Below are positions 4,724 to 7,411 of a stretch of 7,411 nt of DNA, one piece after another; the first letter of the stretch is position 1, and every line of letters starts with the position of its first letter. The translations under genes and the position numbers were made by a program. This stretch comes from Sphingomonas sp. (GTDB taxonomy: Bacteria; Pseudomonadota; Alphaproteobacteria; Sphingomonadales; Sphingomonadaceae). The stretch lies in the NCBI GenBank assembly GCA_030824725.1, contig JAPJRE010000200.1:1-7411 (forward strand), written 5' to 3'. Under the pieces are notes generated by a model that searched no databases, was not told the origin of the DNA, and saw nothing but the letters and a program-made list of their open reading frames with translations.

Positions 4724-7363
4724 ATGACTCCCTCCCTGCCGATCCACGCTGTTTTGCCGGCGCTGCTCGATGCGCTGCGGGTGGCCAGCAACGCGGTGCT
4801 GGTCGCGCCGCCGGGGGCGGGCAAGACAACGGCGGTGGCCCCGGCGTTGCTCGGCGAGGCCTGGTGCACCGGCGAAATCCTGCTGCTCTCCCCGCGCAGG
4901 CTCGCGGCGCGCGCGGCGGCGGAGCGGATGGCGGCGCTGGCGGGCGACAGCGTCGGCAAGACCTTCGGCTATGCCACGCGGATGGACAGCAAGCGCTCGG
5001 CCGCGACGCGGGTGACGGTCGTTACCGAGGGCATTTTCGTCAACCGCATCCAGGCCGATCCCGAGCTGGCTGGCGTCTCCGCCGTGCTGTTCGACGAAGT
5101 GCACGAGCGCAGCCTCGACAGCGATTTCGGGCTGGCGCTGGCGCTTGATGCGCAAGGCGCGCTGCGGCCGGACCTGCGGCTGGTCGCGATGTCGGCGACG
5201 CTCGACGGCAGCCGCTTCTCCGGGCTGATGGGCGATGCGCCGGTGGTGGAGAGTGAAGGCCGCAGCTTCCCGCTGACGCTGCGCCATCTCGGCCGCGCGG
5301 CCGAGGCGCGGATCGAGGATAGCGTGGCGGGCGCGGTACGGCAGGCGCTTCGCGAAGAAGAGGGCGGCATCCTCGCCTTCCTGCCGGGCGTGGCCGAGAT
5401 CGAGCGGACTGCGGAGCGGCTGGGCGACATCGGCGGCGCGGTGCTGCACCGGCTGCACGGCAGCCTGGAGCCTGCCGCCCAGCGCGCCGCGATCGCGCCC
5501 GATCCCGAGGGGCGGCGCAAGATCGTGCTGGCGACCTCGATCGCCGAGACCTCGCTGACGCTCGACGGCGTCCGGGTGGTGGTCGATTCGGGGCTGGCGC
5601 GTCGTCCGCGCTATGATCGCGCGGCGGGGATGACGCGGCTGGTCACCGAGCGGGCGAGCCAGGCGGCGGTGACCCAGCGCGCCGGGCGTGCAGCGCGGCA
5701 GGGGCCGGGGACGGCGTATCGGCTGTGGGAGGAGGCGGCGACCGCGGGGCTGCCGCGCTTCGATCCGCCGGAGATTCTGGAAGCCGATCTGTCGGCGCTG
5801 ATGCTCGATTGCGCGCTTTGGGGCGTGACCGATCCCCGCCAGCTCGCCTGGCTCGATCCGCCGCCCGAGGCAGCGATCGCCGAGGCGCGGGCGCGGCTGG
5901 GGGCGCTGGAGGCGATCGACGCCGACGGCCGCCCGACCGAACATGGCAAGGCGATCGCCCGCTTGCCGCTGCCGCCACGCCTCGGCCACATGCTGGTGCG
6001 CGCCAGCGAGCGGGGCATGGCACGGACCGCCGCCGAGGTGGCGGTGCTGCTCGGCGAGCGTGGCCTGGGGGGCAGTGATGCCGACCTCGAACTGCGGTTG
6101 CGCCGGTGGAAGGGCGAGCGCGGCCAGCGCGCGGAGAATGCGCGGCGCTTGGCCGAGCGCTGGAGCAAGCTGGTCCCCGCTGCTGCAGCAATCGCTCCCC
6201 TCCCGCTTGCGGGAGGGGCTGGGGGAGGGGCTGACATGGAGGCTCCATCCCTGACAGCGCAGCGGGCCAACCGGCCATCCCCTCCCCCGACCCAGTATCA
6301 GGTAAACGATGCCCCGCATCGTTTAGGTCAGGCCGGGGGCCTGACCGACCTGAAACTCGCAAGCGGGAGGGGAGCGCAGGCCGCGGGCGGCGGAGAAGAC
6401 GTCGCCCTCTGCGTCGCGCTCGCCTTTCCGGACCGCGTCGCCAAGCGCCGCGACGGCTCGAGCGAGACCTGGGCCTCGGTCGGCGGGCGCGGGTTCAAGC
6501 TCGATCCGACCTCGCCGCTCGCTCGCGCCGACTGGCTTGCGGTCGCCGAGACGCAGGGCATGGCCGCCGGTGCCCGCATCCTCTCCGCCGCGCCGATCGA
6601 CGCTGCGACGGTCGAATCGCTGTTCGCCGACCGGATCGAGACGCGACGCACCGTCAGCTTCGACCCCGCCAACGGCCGCATCGAAGCGCTGCGCGAACGC
6701 CGGCTCGGCGCGGTCCGCCTCTCCGGGGGCAGCGATTCGGGCGCAACGCCTGCGGAGATCGAGTCCGCGTTGCTGGAAGGCGTCCGCACCCATGGCCTCC
6801 ACCTGCTCCCCTGGTCCGAAACCGCGCAGGCGCTCCGCACCCGTGGCGCTTATGCCGGGATCGACGCGCTGACCGACGAAGCCCTGCTCGCCACGCTCGA
6901 CGATTGGCTGCCCGCAGCGCTCGAAGGCAGGCGCCGGCTCGACGCGATTAGCCCCGAATCGCTGACCCAGGCGTTGCAGAATCTGCTCGGCTGGGACGGT
7001 CAGAAGACGCTCGACCGCCTCGCGCCCGCACGCTTCGAGACGCCTGCCGGCTCCTCCCACGCGATCGACTATGCCGCCGAAGCCGGTCCCACGGTGGAAG
7101 TCCGCGTCCAGGCGCTGTTCGGCCTCGCCGAGCATCCGATGATCGGCGGCAACGTGCCCCTGGTGCTCAGCCTCACTTCGCCCGCCGGCCGCCCGATCCA
7201 GACCACCCGCGACCTGCCGGGCTTCTGGAAGGGCAGCTGGGCGGCGGTCGCCAAGGAAATGCGCGGCCGCTACCCCCGCCATCCCTGGCCCGAGGACCCC
7301 GCTTCGGCCTCCGCAACGCTACGGACGAAAAACGCTGATGCAAGGGCGCGCGCGGCGCGCTAA
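4724..7363 (+). CDS. hrpB: ATP-dependent RNA helicase HrpB (DEAH/RHA type) carrying an in-frame insert
   Basis: An 879-residue superfamily 2 helicase of the bacterial HrpB family, cytoplasmic, predicted to use NTP hydrolysis to remodel RNA; its cellular target is poorly known. Helicase motifs in order: Walker A APPGAGKTT (28-36, K34), DEVH (124-127), SAT (157-159) and QRAGRAAR (318-325). The HrpB-specific C-terminal domain lies at about 766-866, with the block FWKGSWAAVAKEMRGRYP. Family members are usually about 810-840 residues. The excess is explained by a palindromic repeat translated in frame as residues about 490-551, a Pro/Gly/Ala-rich stretch unlike the flanks, placed between the helicase core and the C-terminal part; no core motif is lost. 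ATG 4724 is the start because homology begins at once (LPALLDAL), but there is no clear Shine-Dalgarno. The next gene starts 10 nt downstream, suggesting an operon. Confidence 0.94.
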   Translation: MTPSLPIHAVLPALLDALRVASNAVLVAPPGAGKTTAVAPALLGEAWCTGEILLLSPRRLAARAAAERMAALAGDSVGKTFGYATRMDSKRSAATRVTVVTEGIFVNRIQADPELAGVSAVLFDEVHERSLDSDFGLALALDAQGALRPDLRLVAMSATLDGSRFSGLMGDAPVVESEGRSFPLTLRHLGRAAEARIEDSVAGAVRQALREEEGGILAFLPGVAEIERTAERLGDIGGAVLHRLHGSLEPAAQRAAIAPDPEGRRKIVLATSIAETSLTLDGVRVVVDSGLARRPRYDRAAGMTRLVTERASQAAVTQRAGRAARQGPGTAYRLWEEAATAGLPRFDPPEILEADLSALMLDCALWGVTDPRQLAWLDPPPEAAIAEARARLGALEAIDADGRPTEHGKAIARLPLPPRLGHMLVRASERGMARTAAEVAVLLGERGLGGSDADLELRLRRWKGERGQRAENARRLAERWSKLVPAAAAIAPLPLAGGAGGGADMEAPSLTAQRANRPSPPPTQYQVNDAPHRLGQAGGLTDLKLASGRGAQAAGGGEDVALCVALAFPDRVAKRRDGSSETWASVGGRGFKLDPTSPLARADWLAVAETQGMAAGARILSAAPIDAATVESLFADRIETRRTVSFDPANGRIEALRERRLGAVRLSGGSDSGATPAEIESALLEGVRTHGLHLLPWSETAQALRTRGAYAGIDALTDEALLATLDDWLPAALEGRRRLDAISPESLTQALQNLLGWDGQKTLDRLAPARFETPAGSSHAIDYAAEAGPTVEVRVQALFGLAEHPMIGGNVPLVLSLTSPAGRPIQTTRDLPGFWKGSWAAVAKEMRGRYPRHPWPEDPASASATLRTKNADARARAAR
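6193..6376. repeat. Composite palindromic element inserted in frame in hrpB
   Basis: Perfect 19-nt outer inverted repeats, CGCTCCCCTCCCGCTTGCG (6193-6211) and its complement (6358-6376), enclose further structure. The left end forms a 10-bp hairpin (CCCCTCCCGC 6197-6206, GCGGGAGGGG 6209-6218). Inner arms GGGGGAGGGG (6221-6230) and CCCCTCCCCC (6279-6288) pair across a short hairpin at 6236-6248 (ATGGAG-G-CTCCAT). A block at 6294-6357 forms a three-way junction. The element is read through as about 62 codons without a stop. I recall the ordinary form of this repeat as intergenic in sphingomonads. Exact insertion ends are uncertain: 184 is not a multiple of three, so a target duplication or small indel must restore the frame. 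Confidence 0.85.
6294..6357. repeat. 64-nt three-way-junction module inside the hrpB element
   Basis: A closing stem pairs AGTATCAGG (6294-6302) with CCTGAAACT (6349-6357), eight pairs around one A-A mismatch. It encloses two adjacent perfect hairpins: TAAACGATGC (6303-6312), loop CCC, GCATCGTTTA (6316-6325); and GGTCAGGCC (6326-6334), loop GGG, GGCCTGACC (6338-6346). Only two bases (6347-6348) are unpaired at the junction. The module abuts the right outer arm and stands where the mirror image of the left hairpin would be expected. It is less GC-rich than the rest of the element. It is not a tRNA: there is no anticodon or T-loop consensus. Confidence 0.7.
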
Positions 7364-7373
7364 AGGGTGGCCC

Positions 7374-7411
7374 ATGAAGTCCGCTCGCATCTATCAGCGC
7401 GTCAAGAACGC
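7374..7411 (+). CDS. Start of a gene, probably NDUFS4-like complex I subunit (partial)
   Basis: Only 12 complete codons (MKSARIYQRVKN) are present before the window ends. From memory, SARIYQR-KNA is how the alphaproteobacterial ETC complex I subunit (NDUFS4 homologue, an accessory subunit of NADH:ubiquinone oxidoreductase) begins, but this is recognition of a short N-terminus and should be treated as tentative. The ATG is preceded by AAGGGTGG about 4 nt upstream, overlapping the hrpB stop region, and the 10-nt spacing suggests co-transcription with hrpB. Confidence 0.5.
   Translation, partial: MKSARIYQRVKN

Noticed and set aside
4691..6319. Minus-strand open frame (542 codons) opposite hrpB
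   Set aside because: It is antisense to the helicase motifs; its composition is typical of a shadow frame.
6294..6357. tRNA-like gene
   Set aside because: The fold has a closing stem and only two arms, no anticodon loop or GTTC-type T-loop, and is shorter than a tRNA.
6193..6376. hrpB as a pseudogene broken by the repeat
   Set aside because: The frame stays open through the element and the C-terminal domain is intact, so a full-length product is expected.
6323..7282. Minus-strand open frame (319 codons) opposite the hrpB C-terminus
   Set aside because: It is a shadow of the HrpB C-terminal domain; there is no ribosome site or family signature.
7340..7363. GC-rich palindromic run at the hrpB end as a terminator
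   Set aside because: The GCGCGC run has no clear stem-loop with a U-tract, and the next gene begins only 10 nt later.

Overview
The window looks like chromosomal DNA of a GC-rich alphaproteobacterium, most likely a sphingomonad (Sphingomonas or a close relative). The reasons are strongly GC-biased codon use, the family-level character of the proteins, a long-chain polyprenyl diphosphate synthase of the kind that makes ubiquinone side chains, and three palindromic repeat elements of the CCCCTCCC / GGGGGAGGGG and GCCCCTGC / GCAGGGGC type, which I remember as common in sphingomonad genomes. The genus is inferred from memory, not from a search.

Layout. Positions 1-80 hold a twin hairpin lying past the 3' end of the first gene. 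Three minus-strand genes follow, transcribed right to left: a chorismate mutase (3326 to 3018), a GH130 glycoside phosphorylase/hydrolase (2980 to 1865, TTG start) and a GH13 alpha-glucosidase (1674 to 91). The two glycosidase genes are separated by 190 nt, almost filled by a second palindromic element. An 82-nt divergent region (3327-3408), containing a 14/14 inverted repeat with one mismatch, separates the chorismate mutase from a plus-strand polyprenyl diphosphate synthase (3409-4422). A small, very acidic protein of unknown function lies on the minus strand (4663 to 4445), convergent with the synthase and divergent from hrpB. The ATP-dependent helicase gene hrpB (4724-7363) fills most of the right half. 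After 10 nt the first 12 codons of another gene (7374 onward) run off the window; they resemble the start of the NDUFS4-like complex I accessory subunit.

How the genes work together. GH130 and GH13 are both predicted cytoplasmic and probably act on imported oligosaccharides containing mannose and alpha-glucose. Chorismate mutase (phenylalanine/tyrosine branch) and the polyprenyl synthase (ubiquinone side chain) are divergent housekeeping genes. hrpB and the partial gene are probably co-transcribed.

The most unusual feature is a palindromic element of about 184 nt lying in frame inside hrpB (6193-6376). It adds about 62 residues between the helicase core and the C-terminal domain. It is composite: perfect 19-nt outer inverted repeats, a G-quadruplex-like run on the sense strand, and a 64-nt block (6294-6357) that can fold into a nearly perfect three-way junction. 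Apart from that the genes are ordinary, and I see no defence system, CRISPR array, prophage, transposase, tRNA or rRNA.
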